Source of the DNA: Hyphomonas sp.
GTDB lineage: Bacteria; Pseudomonadota; Alphaproteobacteria; Caulobacterales; Hyphomonadaceae
Direction of reading: 5' to 3'
DNA length: 64,000 nt
Assembly: GCF_018402285.1 (NCBI RefSeq)
Contig: NZ_JAGYJH010000001.1
Span: forward strand, 19,589-83,588
The notes below the pieces were generated by a model. That model was not told the DNA's origin, made no database searches, and saw only the letters and a list, made by a program, of their open reading frames with translations. Shown piece by piece: positions 28,140-36,590 of the stretch (the first letter of the stretch is position 1; each line of letters begins with the position of its first letter). The translations under genes were made by a program, and so were the position numbers.

Positions 28140-29393
28140 GTGCCCTATCCCAGCCTCGCCGAAGCGTTCGAGACCTTCCGCCACCGTCTTCCCGCGCAGG
28201 CCCGCCTCTATGTCGGGGGCGCCAGCGGCGAGCCCCTTGGCCTTGCCCGCCTCTTCAAGGCAGAGCCCGAGCTTACCAGCGGCCTTACTTTCCTCGGCGC
28301 CTGGATCGCGGGCCTCAACTTCACCGACTGGGCCGGCTTCCATAACAACGCCTACGCCGAGACGATCTTCCTGCCCCCTGCCCAGCGCCCCTCCTATGAG
28401 GCTGGCCGCACGCGGTTCCTGCCGATGTCCTACAGCCAGGCCTGGCAGTGGATGGCCAGCACGCCGCTCCACGGCGCCGCCGTCCTCGTCTCCCCGCCAG
28501 ATGCAGACGGCAACGTCTCCCTCGGTGTCAGCCCGGATTTCTCCCCGCTCATCTTCCAGCGCCGTGACGTGCCGATCTTTGCCATCATCAATCCGCACAT
28601 GCCCGCGCCCCCGAATTCGCCAAAAATCCCGCTCTCGGTTTTTGCTCAGCTGGCGGAGGATGATCATCCGCTGATCGAACTCGCCACCAGCCCCCTGCCG
28701 CCCGCCTTCCAGACCATCGCCGGCCATATCGCCGCCCTCGTCGATGAAGGCGACACGCTCCAGTTCGGCGTCGGCAATGTGCAGCAGGCGATCCTCTCCG
28801 CCCTCAGGGGCCGGCGCGGCCTTTCCATCTATTCCGGCATGATCTCCGATCCCGTTCTGGGCATGCTGGAGGCTGACCCCGCCCTGCGCGTCGACACCGG
28901 CGTCGCAACCGGCACCCGCGCCCTTTACGAGCGGATGGCAACTGAGCCCCGCGTCCACTTCCACCCCGTCTCGAGAACCCATTTCGCCGGCGCGCTTGCC
29001 GCGGTCCCGCGCCTTCGGGCCATCAACTCCGTCATAGAGATTGACCTCTTCGGCCAGGCCAACGCCGAATTCATCGGCGGGCGCCAGGTCGCCGGGCAAG
29101 GCGGCCTCAACGACTTCCTGCGCGGCGCGGCCCTCTCCGAAGGCGGCCTCGCCATCACCGCCCTGATGGCCACCGCCAAGGGCGGCGAAATCAGCCGAAT
29201 CGTCCCGCGTTTGCCTCCCAACGCCGTCACCGTCATGCGCACGGATATGGACGTCGTCATCACCGAATACGGCGCCGCCCGCCTGCGCGGCAAAAGCATG
29301 GAAGCCCGCGCCGACGCGCTCATCGCAATTGCAGACCCCCGGCACCGACCCATGCTGGCCGAAGAGTGGGAAGCGATGCGCAGGCGGATCTAG
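28140..29393 (+). CDS. Acetyl-CoA hydrolase/transferase family protein
   Basis: 417 residues of the Cat1/4-hydroxybutyrate CoA-transferase family. The active-site glutamate lies in SVIEIDLFGQANAE; the glycine loop FGVGNVQQAILSAL and the late GGLNDFLRGAALSEGG are conserved. It moves CoA between acyl groups or hydrolyses acetyl-CoA through a glutamyl-CoA thioester. GTG start at 28140 is 5 bases past the DUF2842 stop; the longer frame overlaps that gene. Ends at the same point as the convergent CaiB-type transferase (29394), with no gap. Confidence 0.88.
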   Translation: MPYPSLAEAFETFRHRLPAQARLYVGGASGEPLGLARLFKAEPELTSGLTFLGAWIAGLNFTDWAGFHNNAYAETIFLPPAQRPSYEAGRTRFLPMSYSQAWQWMASTPLHGAAVLVSPPDADGNVSLGVSPDFSPLIFQRRDVPIFAIINPHMPAPPNSPKIPLSVFAQLAEDDHPLIELATSPLPPAFQTIAGHIAALVDEGDTLQFGVGNVQQAILSALRGRRGLSIYSGMISDPVLGMLEADPALRVDTGVATGTRALYERMATEPRVHFHPVSRTHFAGALAAVPRLRAINSVIEIDLFGQANAEFIGGRQVAGQGGLNDFLRGAALSEGGLAITALMATAKGGEISRIVPRLPPNAVTVMRTDMDVVITEYGAARLRGKSMEARADALIAIADPRHRPMLAEEWEAMRRRI

Positions 29394-30563
29394 TCAGATC
29401 ACGCCTCGCGCCTTCAGCGCCGCCGCCTCCGCTGCGCTCAGCCCCGCCTCCCGCGCAATCGCCTCCGAATGCTCGCCATAGCTTGCGAGCTTCGGATTGG
29501 GTTCTGGCGGCTCCTTCGCAAAGCGGATCGGCGGACCCACATGCCGGTTTCCGTCAGTATCGGTGAACACCATGCCCCGCTCTGCCGTAAACGGATCATC
29601 AAAGGCGGCTTTGAGGTCACGCACCGCCGCCCAGCAGCAATCCACTGGCTGCAGAAACGCCTCCCAATGGGCCAGCGGCTCGGTCGCAAACGTCTCGCGG
29701 AAATACGCTTTCAGCGGCTCCTGCCCGTCCCCGGGCGGTATCTTCGCATAGGGCAGAAGGTCCACTCGCCCCAGCGCCGCGAGCAAATTCTCCGCAAATT
29801 TCACTTCCGATCCACCGATCACCACAAATCCGTCATCGGATGTTCGATAGATGGAATTCATCGCCGCCCCTCCAAAACTGCGCATCTGGCGCGGTCTGGG
29901 CGCTTCATTCTTGCCAAATGTCGGCCCCAGGATATTCGGCGTCCAGGCAATGGCGGCGTCATACATCGACATGTCGATATAATCGCCCTCGCCGGTCTGG
30001 GTACGCCGGTACAGGGCCATAAGGATACCAGAAAGCGCCATGAGGGAGGAGGAGGCGTCGGCAAACGCAATCCCCGGCGGCGCGGGTTCATTGTCGCTCA
30101 GCCCCCGGCCCAGATCCATGAACCCCGTCATCGCCTGCACCACCAGATCATGCGCAGGCTTCTGCGCATGACGCCCCTCCTGCCCGAAGGCGGAGATGGA
30201 GCAGTAGACAATCTTGGGGTTCCTCGCCGAAACTGCCTCATATCCCACGCCCAGACGCTTCACCACGCCGGGGCGGAATGCTTCGACAAACACATCCGCC
30301 TGCTCGGCCAGCTTCAGCAGCAGCTCCACGCCCGCAGGGTCCTTCAGGTTCAGCTTCAGGCTGCGCTTGCCGCGTGCCACATTGCGAAACCACACGCTCC
30401 ACCCGTCGGGCGTCGTCTCCCCAATCTCCCGCACCGGCTCGCCCACGCCATTGGCCGGCTCCACCATGATCACGTCCGCGCCATGGTCGGCCATCATCAT
30501 CGTCATGTGCGGCCCGGGAAGGAACGCGGAGAGATCGAGAACTTTCAGGCCATCGAGTTTCAT
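29394..30563 (-). CDS. CaiB/BaiF family CoA-transferase (class III)
   Basis: 389 residues. N-terminal KVLDLSAFLPGPHMTMMMADHGADVIMVE matches the Rossmann-like opening, and the catalytic aspartate is in IAFADASSSLMALSGILMAL with YRRTQTGEGDYIDMSMYDAA following. It transfers CoA between carboxylic acids through an aspartyl-CoA intermediate. Related AMACR-type enzymes racemise 2-methylacyl-CoA, and the MDHGAD-like start is also seen there, so racemase activity is an alternative. AAGGAA is 7 bases upstream of ATG 30563. Operon with a thioesterase remnant and a second CaiB-type gene. Confidence 0.88.
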   Translation of the reverse strand: MKLDGLKVLDLSAFLPGPHMTMMMADHGADVIMVEPANGVGEPVREIGETTPDGWSVWFRNVARGKRSLKLNLKDPAGVELLLKLAEQADVFVEAFRPGVVKRLGVGYEAVSARNPKIVYCSISAFGQEGRHAQKPAHDLVVQAMTGFMDLGRGLSDNEPAPPGIAFADASSSLMALSGILMALYRRTQTGEGDYIDMSMYDAAIAWTPNILGPTFGKNEAPRPRQMRSFGGAAMNSIYRTSDDGFVVIGGSEVKFAENLLAALGRVDLLPYAKIPPGDGQEPLKAYFRETFATEPLAHWEAFLQPVDCCWAAVRDLKAAFDDPFTAERGMVFTDTDGNRHVGPPIRFAKEPPEPNPKLASYGEHSEAIAREAGLSAAEAAALKARGVI

Positions 30564-30574
30564 AAAGGTTCCTT

Positions 30575-30709
30575 CTAGAGGTTCATCTGAGACTGGGTGG
30601 TCAGCACAATCAGCTTGCCCGCCTCCGTCTCGATCCGCGTGTGCCAGACCTTCAGCCTGCGGCCAACACTTACCGGCGGGGCAGCCGTGGCTGATTTGTT
30701 ATCCCTCAT
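30575..30709 (-). pseudogene. Remnant of hotdog thioesterase (PaaI-like), 44 codons
   Basis: The frame encodes SVGRRLKVWHTRIETEAGKL, LIVLTTQSQMNL: the last two strands of a PaaI-type hotdog domain. The N-terminal roughly 100 residues, with the catalytic Asp/Asn and HGG region, are absent, and there is no room for them because the preceding CoA-transferase gene overlaps by 11 bases. Yet the start has GGAGG at good spacing. Either a deletion left a translated stub, or this is a small protein in its own right. The family call rests on a short match. Confidence 0.5.
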
Positions 30710-31853
30710 GGCTTCCTCCCAGTATCTCAGTGTCCTGCTCGCCAAGCTTCGGCGCGCGCGTTGCGACGGGCCGCTCGCCATTCACCCGGAAGGGTGAGGC
30801 CACCGTGCGCACGCCATCGGGCCGCGCCTCATGCGCCACTGTTTCGATCATACCAATCTCCTCCAGATACGGATTATCCAGCGCCGCCTTCACGTCCAGC
30901 ACCGGCGCAAATGGAACCCGCCCGGCAAACAGCCCCGTCCACTCCGCGCTCGTCCGCTGGCTGAGCACTTCGTCCAGCAGCGGTGTCAGCGTTTCGAGGT
31001 TCCTGTGACGGTCTGCAATGCTGGCAAACCGCGCATCGGCTTTCAGATGCCCCGCTCCTGTCAGCTCGCAGAAGATGTCCCAGAATTTCGGCGTCTGACA
31101 CATCAGGAGGCCCCAGCCATCCCCGGTCTTCACCAGCTGGCTCGGCGCAATCGAGGGGTGGCTGCCGCGCGGCAGGCGCCGCGTCTCATGCCCCCGGTTG
31201 AGATACCAGGTCGCCGGATAGGAGAGCTGATGCACGGCCGTATCAAAGAGGCTCACATCCATATCGCATCCCTCGCCCGTGCGCTGCGCGCTGACGATCC
31301 CGGCCAGCAGCGCCACCGCCAGATGGCTGCCGGTGTGGAAGTCGATGATCGACAGCCCCGCCCGGACCGGCGGCCCTTCCGGCTCTCCCGTCACCATCAT
31401 GAAGCCCGCTTCTGCCTGCATGAGGTAATCATAGCCCGGCCAGCCTGCCCGCGAATTGTCTCGCCCGTAAGCAGACAGGTGCGCGCACACGATCGCAGGG
31501 TTCACGTCCTTCAGCGACGGATAGTCGATGCCGAGCTTCCCCGGCTGGTCCCCGCGCAGATTGTTGGCAACGGCGTCCGCTGTCTTCACAAGGCGCAGGA
31601 ACGCCTCCCGGTCAGCCCCGTCCTTGAGGTCCAGATCAACCGACTTCTTCCCCTTCGAGAAGGTCTGGAAGAAGTCGCTGTCCCCCCCGCCCAGGAAGTA
31701 AGGCCCGAGCCCCCGCGAGACATCCCCGCCCAGTTCCCGGCACTCGATCTTGATCACTTCGGCGCCAAGGTCAGCAAGCAGCTGGGTGCCATAGGGGCCT
31801 GCCGCGTACTGCTCCACCGAGAGGATGCGGATGCCGTCGAGAGGGCGTTTCAT
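30699..31853 (-). CDS. CaiB/BaiF family CoA-transferase (second copy)
   Basis: 384 residues. Opening IRILSVEQYAAGPYGTQLLADLGAEVIKIE is typical, the catalytic aspartate is in LSIIDFHTGSHLAVALLAGI, and RTGEGCDMDVSLFDTAVH follows. It is clearly diverged from the downstream copy, so the two probably have different acyl substrates; an acyl-CoA:carboxylate transfer or formyl-CoA-transferase-like role is likely. Start ATG 31853 fits the family; an upstream extension to 31970 is not conserved-looking. Divergent from the succinate-semialdehyde dehydrogenase gene. Confidence 0.88.
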   Translation of the reverse strand: MKRPLDGIRILSVEQYAAGPYGTQLLADLGAEVIKIECRELGGDVSRGLGPYFLGGGDSDFFQTFSKGKKSVDLDLKDGADREAFLRLVKTADAVANNLRGDQPGKLGIDYPSLKDVNPAIVCAHLSAYGRDNSRAGWPGYDYLMQAEAGFMMVTGEPEGPPVRAGLSIIDFHTGSHLAVALLAGIVSAQRTGEGCDMDVSLFDTAVHQLSYPATWYLNRGHETRRLPRGSHPSIAPSQLVKTGDGWGLLMCQTPKFWDIFCELTGAGHLKADARFASIADRHRNLETLTPLLDEVLSQRTSAEWTGLFAGRVPFAPVLDVKAALDNPYLEEIGMIETVAHEARPDGVRTVASPFRVNGERPVATRAPKLGEQDTEILGGSHEG

Positions 31854-32033
31854 GCGTGTCCGTTTCTGCCCGGAAGTGTCCCGGATTTGTCCTGTTTTGG
31901 CAGCCCCCCGTGTACCTGTCCGAACCGCCCGCGTCACCACCTGCCAGCGCGTCAGCCCGGCAGGTCGCAATGCAGCTATCAGGGAACTATAACCGCCTCA
32001 GACTGTTGGATAAGTCCCGCCGGAGATTGCCTC

Positions 32034-33494
32034 ATGCCGCTGAAACTCAAGGATTCCTCGCTCCTGAAAACGGACGCTTTCATCGGCGGCAAGTGGCGCC
32101 CCGCCACCTCCGGCGCGACGTTCAACGTCAAGAACCCCGCCACCGGAGACCTCCTCGCCGCCGTCCCGAAAATGGGCGCCGATGAAACCCGCGCCGCCAT
32201 TGACGCGGCCGCCAAAGCCTTCCCGGAATGGGCCGGCTTCCTGGCGGACAAGCGCGCCCAAATCCTGCGCCAGTGGTTTGATCTCCTTATGGAAAACCAG
32301 GCCGATCTTGCTGCGATCATGACCGCCGAACAGGGCAAGCCTTTCTCCGAATCCAAAGGCGAAATCGCCTACGCCGCCTCCTTCATCGAATGGTTCAGCG
32401 AAGAATCCCGCCGCACCTATGGCGACATCATCCCCGCCCACAAACAGGGCGCCCGCATCCTCGTCACCCACGAACCTTTGGGCGTTGCAGCAGCGATTAC
32501 CCCCTGGAACTTCCCCGCCGCGATGATCGCCCGCAAGGCCGGCGCGGCCCTCTCGGTCGGCTGCGCCATGGTCGTCAAACCCGCCTCCGCCACCCCGCTC
32601 ACCGCCCTCGCGATAGCAGCCCTCGCCGAACGCGCCGGCATCCCACCCGGCGTCCTCTCGATCGTCACAGGCTCAGCCGGCGACATCGGCGGCGAACTCA
32701 CCAGCAACCCCAAGGTCCGCAAGGTCAGCTTCACCGGCTCGACCGAAACGGGCAAGAAACTGATGCAGCAAAGCGCCTCCACCCTCAAACGCCTCAGCCT
32801 GGAGCTTGGCGGCAATGCCCCTTTCCTCGTCTTTCATGACGCAGATCTGGATGCCGCCGTCGAAGGCGCCATCGCCTCGAAGTTCCGCAATTCCGGCCAG
32901 ACCTGCGTCTGCGCCAACCGCTTCCTGGTGCAGGACAGCATCTACGACGCCTTTGCCGAAAAGCTTGCTGCCGCCATCGCGAAACTGAAAGTCGGCAATG
33001 GAATGGACGAGGGCACAGATCAGGGCCCGCTCATCGATGAAGACGCTGTCGAAACCGTCAAAGCCCATATACAGGACGCCCTCCTGAAAGGCGCCCGCAT
33101 CGCCCTCGGCGGCAAGCCGCACGAACTGGGCGGCACCTTCTTCGAGCCGACCCTCCTGCTGGACGTTCCCGCCACAGCCCGTATCGCGCGGGAAGAAACC
33201 TTCGGCCCCGTCGCCGCCCTCTTGCGCTTCACGGATGAGGAAGAGGCCATCGCCATGGCCAACGACACCGAATTCGGCCTTGCCGCTTACGCCTATACAA
33301 AAGATCTCGCCCGCGCGTTTCGCGTCTCCGCCGCGCTAGACTATGGCATCGTCGGCATGAATGAGGGCCTCATCTCCACCGCCGTCGCCCCCTTTGGCGG
33401 CCGCAAGGAAAGCGGCTTCGGCCGCGAGGGCTCAAAATATGGCGTCAGCGATTATCTCGACATAAAATACACGCTGATGGGCGGTCTCGGCTAG
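32034..33494 (+). CDS. gabD: NAD(P)-dependent succinate-semialdehyde dehydrogenase
   Basis: 486 residues, aldehyde dehydrogenase superfamily. The catalytic cysteine is in FRNSGQTCVCANRFLVQ and the general-base glutamate in LSLELGGNAPF; the oxyanion asparagine is in TPWNFPAAM. The NAEGRP-like end GRKESGFGREGSKYGVSDYLDIKY is characteristic of GabD. It oxidises succinate semialdehyde to succinate (GABA or 4-hydroxybutyrate breakdown). ATG 32034 has GGAG 9 bases upstream. The frame stays open for 401 codons upstream, but that part is antisense to a CoA-transferase gene. With the nearby 4-hydroxybutyrate-type CoA-transferase, short-chain acid use is plausible. Confidence 0.92.
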   Translation: MPLKLKDSSLLKTDAFIGGKWRPATSGATFNVKNPATGDLLAAVPKMGADETRAAIDAAAKAFPEWAGFLADKRAQILRQWFDLLMENQADLAAIMTAEQGKPFSESKGEIAYAASFIEWFSEESRRTYGDIIPAHKQGARILVTHEPLGVAAAITPWNFPAAMIARKAGAALSVGCAMVVKPASATPLTALAIAALAERAGIPPGVLSIVTGSAGDIGGELTSNPKVRKVSFTGSTETGKKLMQQSASTLKRLSLELGGNAPFLVFHDADLDAAVEGAIASKFRNSGQTCVCANRFLVQDSIYDAFAEKLAAAIAKLKVGNGMDEGTDQGPLIDEDAVETVKAHIQDALLKGARIALGGKPHELGGTFFEPTLLLDVPATARIAREETFGPVAALLRFTDEEEAIAMANDTEFGLAAYAYTKDLARAFRVSAALDYGIVGMNEGLISTAVAPFGGRKESGFGREGSKYGVSDYLDIKYTLMGGLG

Positions 33495-33949
33495 GACCCA
33501 GCATGCAGAAGCAGTGGCCGGCAAAAGGGACAAGGATCATCGTGTCAAACAGGTTCCTGCTTCCAAAGCCTTCGGGAATCCACGCTCTGGAAGAAAGTCA
33601 GTGTACGCTTATCCGCCCGGGCAGGCCCGGCAGGACGGGAGCGGGCGGGTTTTACGCTCCAGCCACTCTCCAGGGATTTTGACCCGGGCAAGCCGGACCA
33701 AAAGCCGGCAGAGAACCCCGACTGGTCCGCCTCTTTCACGAGAGGTCACAAGATTGAGGGGCTCGGAGGATCAGCCGTCGCGCTGCCTTTCACCCAAGAG
33801 CGCGAGAGACCTGCGGGCTCTCGCCGGGTGCGCGGCGGGCGAGGCCGCCCACTCCGCAACCCCACCCCCACCCCCGGGCGCCACCCGCCCGGCCAAAGGC
33901 GCATGAAGCGGGCGCATCCCCTGATGACATCCCCTGCGCATCATCCTAA
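33495..33949. other. 455-bp intergenic region with several hairpins, no convincing gene
   Basis: No frame here resembles a protein; the two short frames are Arg/Ser/Pro-rich as expected from random GC-rich DNA. It contains CCGCCCG/CGGGCGG (33613-33619, 33642-33648) followed by GTTTT, a fair terminator for gabD; a two-part stem (33791-33830); a C-rich tract; and a direct repeat of CATCCCCTG (33915-33923 and 33928-33936). It may hold a small RNA or a long structured nadE leader. Confidence 0.5.
33791..33830 (+). promoter_or_regulatory. Two-helix hairpin in nadE leader
   Basis: CACCC (33791-33795) pairs with GGGTG (33826-33830), and inside it GCGAGAG (33802-33808) pairs with CTCTCGC (33818-33824). 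The nested perfect arms, separated by a one-sided 6-base bulge, look like an RNA element and not just a terminator, since no T-run follows. Confidence 0.4.
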
Positions 33950-35617
33950 ATGCTCATCATGAGCAATAATCTACGCATTCTGGCCGCCCAGCTGAACCCC
34001 GTCGTGGGCGACATCAAAGGCAATCTGGCGCTTGCGCGGCAGGCCTATGGCGAGGCCCGCGAAAAGGGCGCCCATCTCCTCGTGCTCAGCGAGCATTTCC
34101 TCCTCGGCTACCCCGCCGAAGACCTCGTACTGAAACCTTCGGCCGTCGACCAGTCGATGGAGGCGGTCCGCGCGCTGGCGGAGGAAACCAAAGGCGGCCC
34201 GGCCATCCTCATCGGCACGCCCTGGTCAGAGAGCGGCCGGCTCTACAATTCGGCCTGCTTCCTCGGCGGCGGCCTCATCAAGGCGCGCTATGACAAGCGC
34301 GAGCTGCCAAATTACGGCGTGTTCGACGAGAAGCGCCACTACACGCCGGGCGAAGGCCCGCCTCTGGTGGTCGAGCTGCACGGCGTGCGCATCGGCGTCG
34401 CCATCTGCGAAGACATCTGGCTGGAGCGCGTGCCCCGCGCCACCCATGCTGCCGGCGCAGAGCTGCTCATCGTGCCCAACGCCTCGCCCTGGCGCCGCGC
34501 CATCCAGGCCGAGCGCGCGGCCGCCTTCGACCGCTGGGCAGACCTCAAACTGCCCTACCTCTTCGTCAACCAGATGGGCGGCCAGGACGAGCTCGTCTTC
34601 GATGGCGCCTCCTTTGCCACCAACAGCACACACGGCGAACGCTGCGGCCTCGTCGGCCAGTTCGAGACAGGCACCGCGCTGGTCGAGTTCGATCCGTCCA
34701 CGAAGCTGTTCTCCGGCCTTGGCCAGAGCTGCGCGGCAGACCTTGAAGGCTGGCACGCCGAATACCGGGCCGCCATGCAGGGGCTCGGCGATTATGTCCG
34801 CAAGAACAGGTTCCCCGGCGTTGTCCTCGGCATGTCAGGCGGCATCGACTCGGCCATCACCGCCGCCATCGCCGCAGATGCTCTTGGGCCGGACAAAGTC
34901 TGGTGCGTGATGATGCCGTCGAGATATACCAGCAGCCACAGCCTCGAAGACGCAAAGGCCTGCGCAGAAGCCCTCGGCTGCCGCTATGACACGATCAACA
35001 TCCACCCCGGCGTTGAAGCGCTCGGTGAAATGCTCGGCGATGCCTTCGCCGGCACCAAGCCCGACATCACGGAAGAAAATATCCAGTCCCGCCTGCGCGC
35101 GGTCACGCTGATGGCCCTCTCCAACAAGTTCGGCCAGATGGTCGTCACCACCGGCAACAAGAGCGAAATGGCCGTTGGTTATGCCACGCTCTATGGCGAC
35201 ATGTGCGGGGGCTACAACGCCCTGAAGGACTTCTACAAGACCGAAGTGTTCGAGCTGTCGAAATGGCGCAATGCCGTCCATCCGAAAGACGCGCTCGCCC
35301 CGGCCGGTGAAGTCATCCCGGAACGGATCATCACCAAGCCTCCGTCAGCAGAGCTGCGCGAAGACCAGAAGGACGAGGACTCCCTGCCGCCCTATGACGT
35401 GCTGGACGATATCCTGCGCGGGCTGGTGGACCTTGAAGAAGACCTGGACGACATCCTCGCCCGCGGCCATGACGCAGCCACCGTGCGTCGCATCGAACAT
35501 CTCGTCTACATCGCCGAATACAAGCGCCGACAGGCTCCTCCGGGCGTGAAAGTCGGCGGGAAGAATTTCGGCCGCGACCGGCGCTATCCGATCACCAACC
35601 GCTTCAGGGACGATTAG
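33950..35617 (+). CDS. nadE: Glutamine-dependent NAD+ synthetase
   Basis: 555 residues. N-terminal nitrilase-type glutaminase (1-260) with Glu in LLVLSEHFLLGY, Lys in RYDKRELPNYGVFDE and Cys in VAICEDIWLE; C-terminal ATP-pyrophosphatase domain (280-555) with the P-loop GMSGGIDSAI and TGNKSEMAVGYATLYGD. Ammonia from glutamine amidates nicotinic acid adenine dinucleotide to NAD+. Start is ATG 33950 or ATG 33959; neither has a clear ribosome site. TGCTCAT-C-ATGAGCA, a perfect palindrome at 33951-33965, covers both start codons, which could block initiation if it folds. Confidence 0.96.
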   Translation: MLIMSNNLRILAAQLNPVVGDIKGNLALARQAYGEAREKGAHLLVLSEHFLLGYPAEDLVLKPSAVDQSMEAVRALAEETKGGPAILIGTPWSESGRLYNSACFLGGGLIKARYDKRELPNYGVFDEKRHYTPGEGPPLVVELHGVRIGVAICEDIWLERVPRATHAAGAELLIVPNASPWRRAIQAERAAAFDRWADLKLPYLFVNQMGGQDELVFDGASFATNSTHGERCGLVGQFETGTALVEFDPSTKLFSGLGQSCAADLEGWHAEYRAAMQGLGDYVRKNRFPGVVLGMSGGIDSAITAAIAADALGPDKVWCVMMPSRYTSSHSLEDAKACAEALGCRYDTINIHPGVEALGEMLGDAFAGTKPDITEENIQSRLRAVTLMALSNKFGQMVVTTGNKSEMAVGYATLYGDMCGGYNALKDFYKTEVFELSKWRNAVHPKDALAPAGEVIPERIITKPPSAELREDQKDEDSLPPYDVLDDILRGLVDLEEDLDDILARGHDAATVRRIEHLVYIAEYKRRQAPPGVKVGGKNFGRDRRYPITNRFRDD

Positions 35618-35632
35618 TTCGGTGGCAGGCGG

Positions 35633-36460
35633 TCACTCGACCGGCGGCGGCTCGACAGTCGAAGCGGTCGGGTCCAGCCCGAAGGCATCGAGGGCCATCA
35701 TCTCGCGCACGGTCTCGACCTCCTCGGGACGGATGTCCTTGGCGTCGCCATAGCCGGTAATCGGGGAGGGGTAGATGCCTGGCTCAAGCACCGCTTCGTC
35801 AAACAGCAACCAGGCCTGCTTGCCACCCAGGCATGTTACGCGGACCCAGAGGTCCTCTTCATTTTCCAGCGCGCCGATATCGGTAATCTCGCGCAGCTCG
35901 CCTTCATTGATATCGAACTCGCGCCCGTTGAAGCTCATCACCGTGAACCCCTCACCGATATAGCGCAGATAGGTCAGCACATCGCCCGCTTTCAGGGGCA
36001 GCGTCTCGATGCCTGCATTGCCCACGAACTCGACCTCGGCATCCTCAAGAACGGTTACGGGCAGCTTCTTGGTCGCCACGAAATAATCTAGATCGTCAGC
36101 ATCGTTGCGGGTGTTGTTCCACAGCTGGTAATTGGCGTAATGGGGCAGGAGGCAGGTAATGTCCTGCGGATCAGTCGGGTTGGGCCGAGCCCGCGCCGGC
36201 ACCCGCACATCGGCGTCCAGCACGGCAAATCCCGGCGGATACTCGCCCGGCCAGCCGGGGCTGAGGAACCAGCTGGCATCATAGCCCGACAGAGCTGCGT
36301 AATCTGTCGGCGGGGCCTCCGGGGCGCTGTCGGCCTCGGTGCCTGACGCCGCTGCCGCATCGGCCGCCGCTGCGCCCTCGCTGCCCGCCTGCGGGGTTAC
36401 GTCGCTCTGTCCACAGGCCGCCACAAAAAGGGCCGCCGAAACAATCCAGCCGAATCGCAT
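35633..36460 (-). CDS. Lipoprotein of unknown function
   Basis: 275 residues. Lipobox VAAC (Cys 16) and a 35-residue Ala/Glu-rich linker lead to a soluble domain (WFLSPGWPGEYPPGFAVLDAD, HYANYQLWNNTRNDADDLDYFVATKK, then a beta-rich SH3-like second half with LPLKAGDVLTYLRYIGEG). I do not recognise the family. Two cysteines (about 103 and 208) could form a disulfide in the periplasm. GGGAGC is 6 bases upstream of ATG 36460. Convergent with nadE; divergent from gltX. Confidence 0.7.
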   Translation of the reverse strand: MRFGWIVSAALFVAACGQSDVTPQAGSEGAAAADAAAASGTEADSAPEAPPTDYAALSGYDASWFLSPGWPGEYPPGFAVLDADVRVPARARPNPTDPQDITCLLPHYANYQLWNNTRNDADDLDYFVATKKLPVTVLEDAEVEFVGNAGIETLPLKAGDVLTYLRYIGEGFTVMSFNGREFDINEGELREITDIGALENEEDLWVRVTCLGGKQAWLLFDEAVLEPGIYPSPITGYGDAKDIRPEEVETVREMMALDAFGLDPTASTVEPPPVE

Positions 36461-36562
36461 ATGCTGCTCCCAAACCTTCCGCTAGAAATGGAGGTGAACC
36501 ACAACAATAGCAAGAATATGACCGTGACGCTTGGCTTTTGCCGCGATTTGATGTCTCAAGCC

Positions 36563-36582
36563 GCTTTCCGGAACTAGAAAGC
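36563..36582 (+). promoter_or_regulatory. Short inverted repeat just upstream of gltX start
   Basis: GCTTTC (36563-36568) and GAAAGC (36577-36582) with an 8-base loop end 8 bases before the ATG. The position would place a hairpin over the ribosome site; weak on its own. Confidence 0.25.
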
Positions 36583-36590
36583 CGCCGCCC

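Noticed and set aside
30831..32033. 401 codons of open frame in front of succinate-semialdehyde dehydrogenase, suggesting an 887-residue fusion
   Set aside because: The extension is antisense to the CaiB-type gene at 30699-31853 and has no domain; the dehydrogenase has a good ribosome site at its own ATG.
33514..33906. 130-codon frame between gabD and nadE
   Set aside because: Arg/Ser/Pro-rich without pattern; region shows hairpins rather than coding character.
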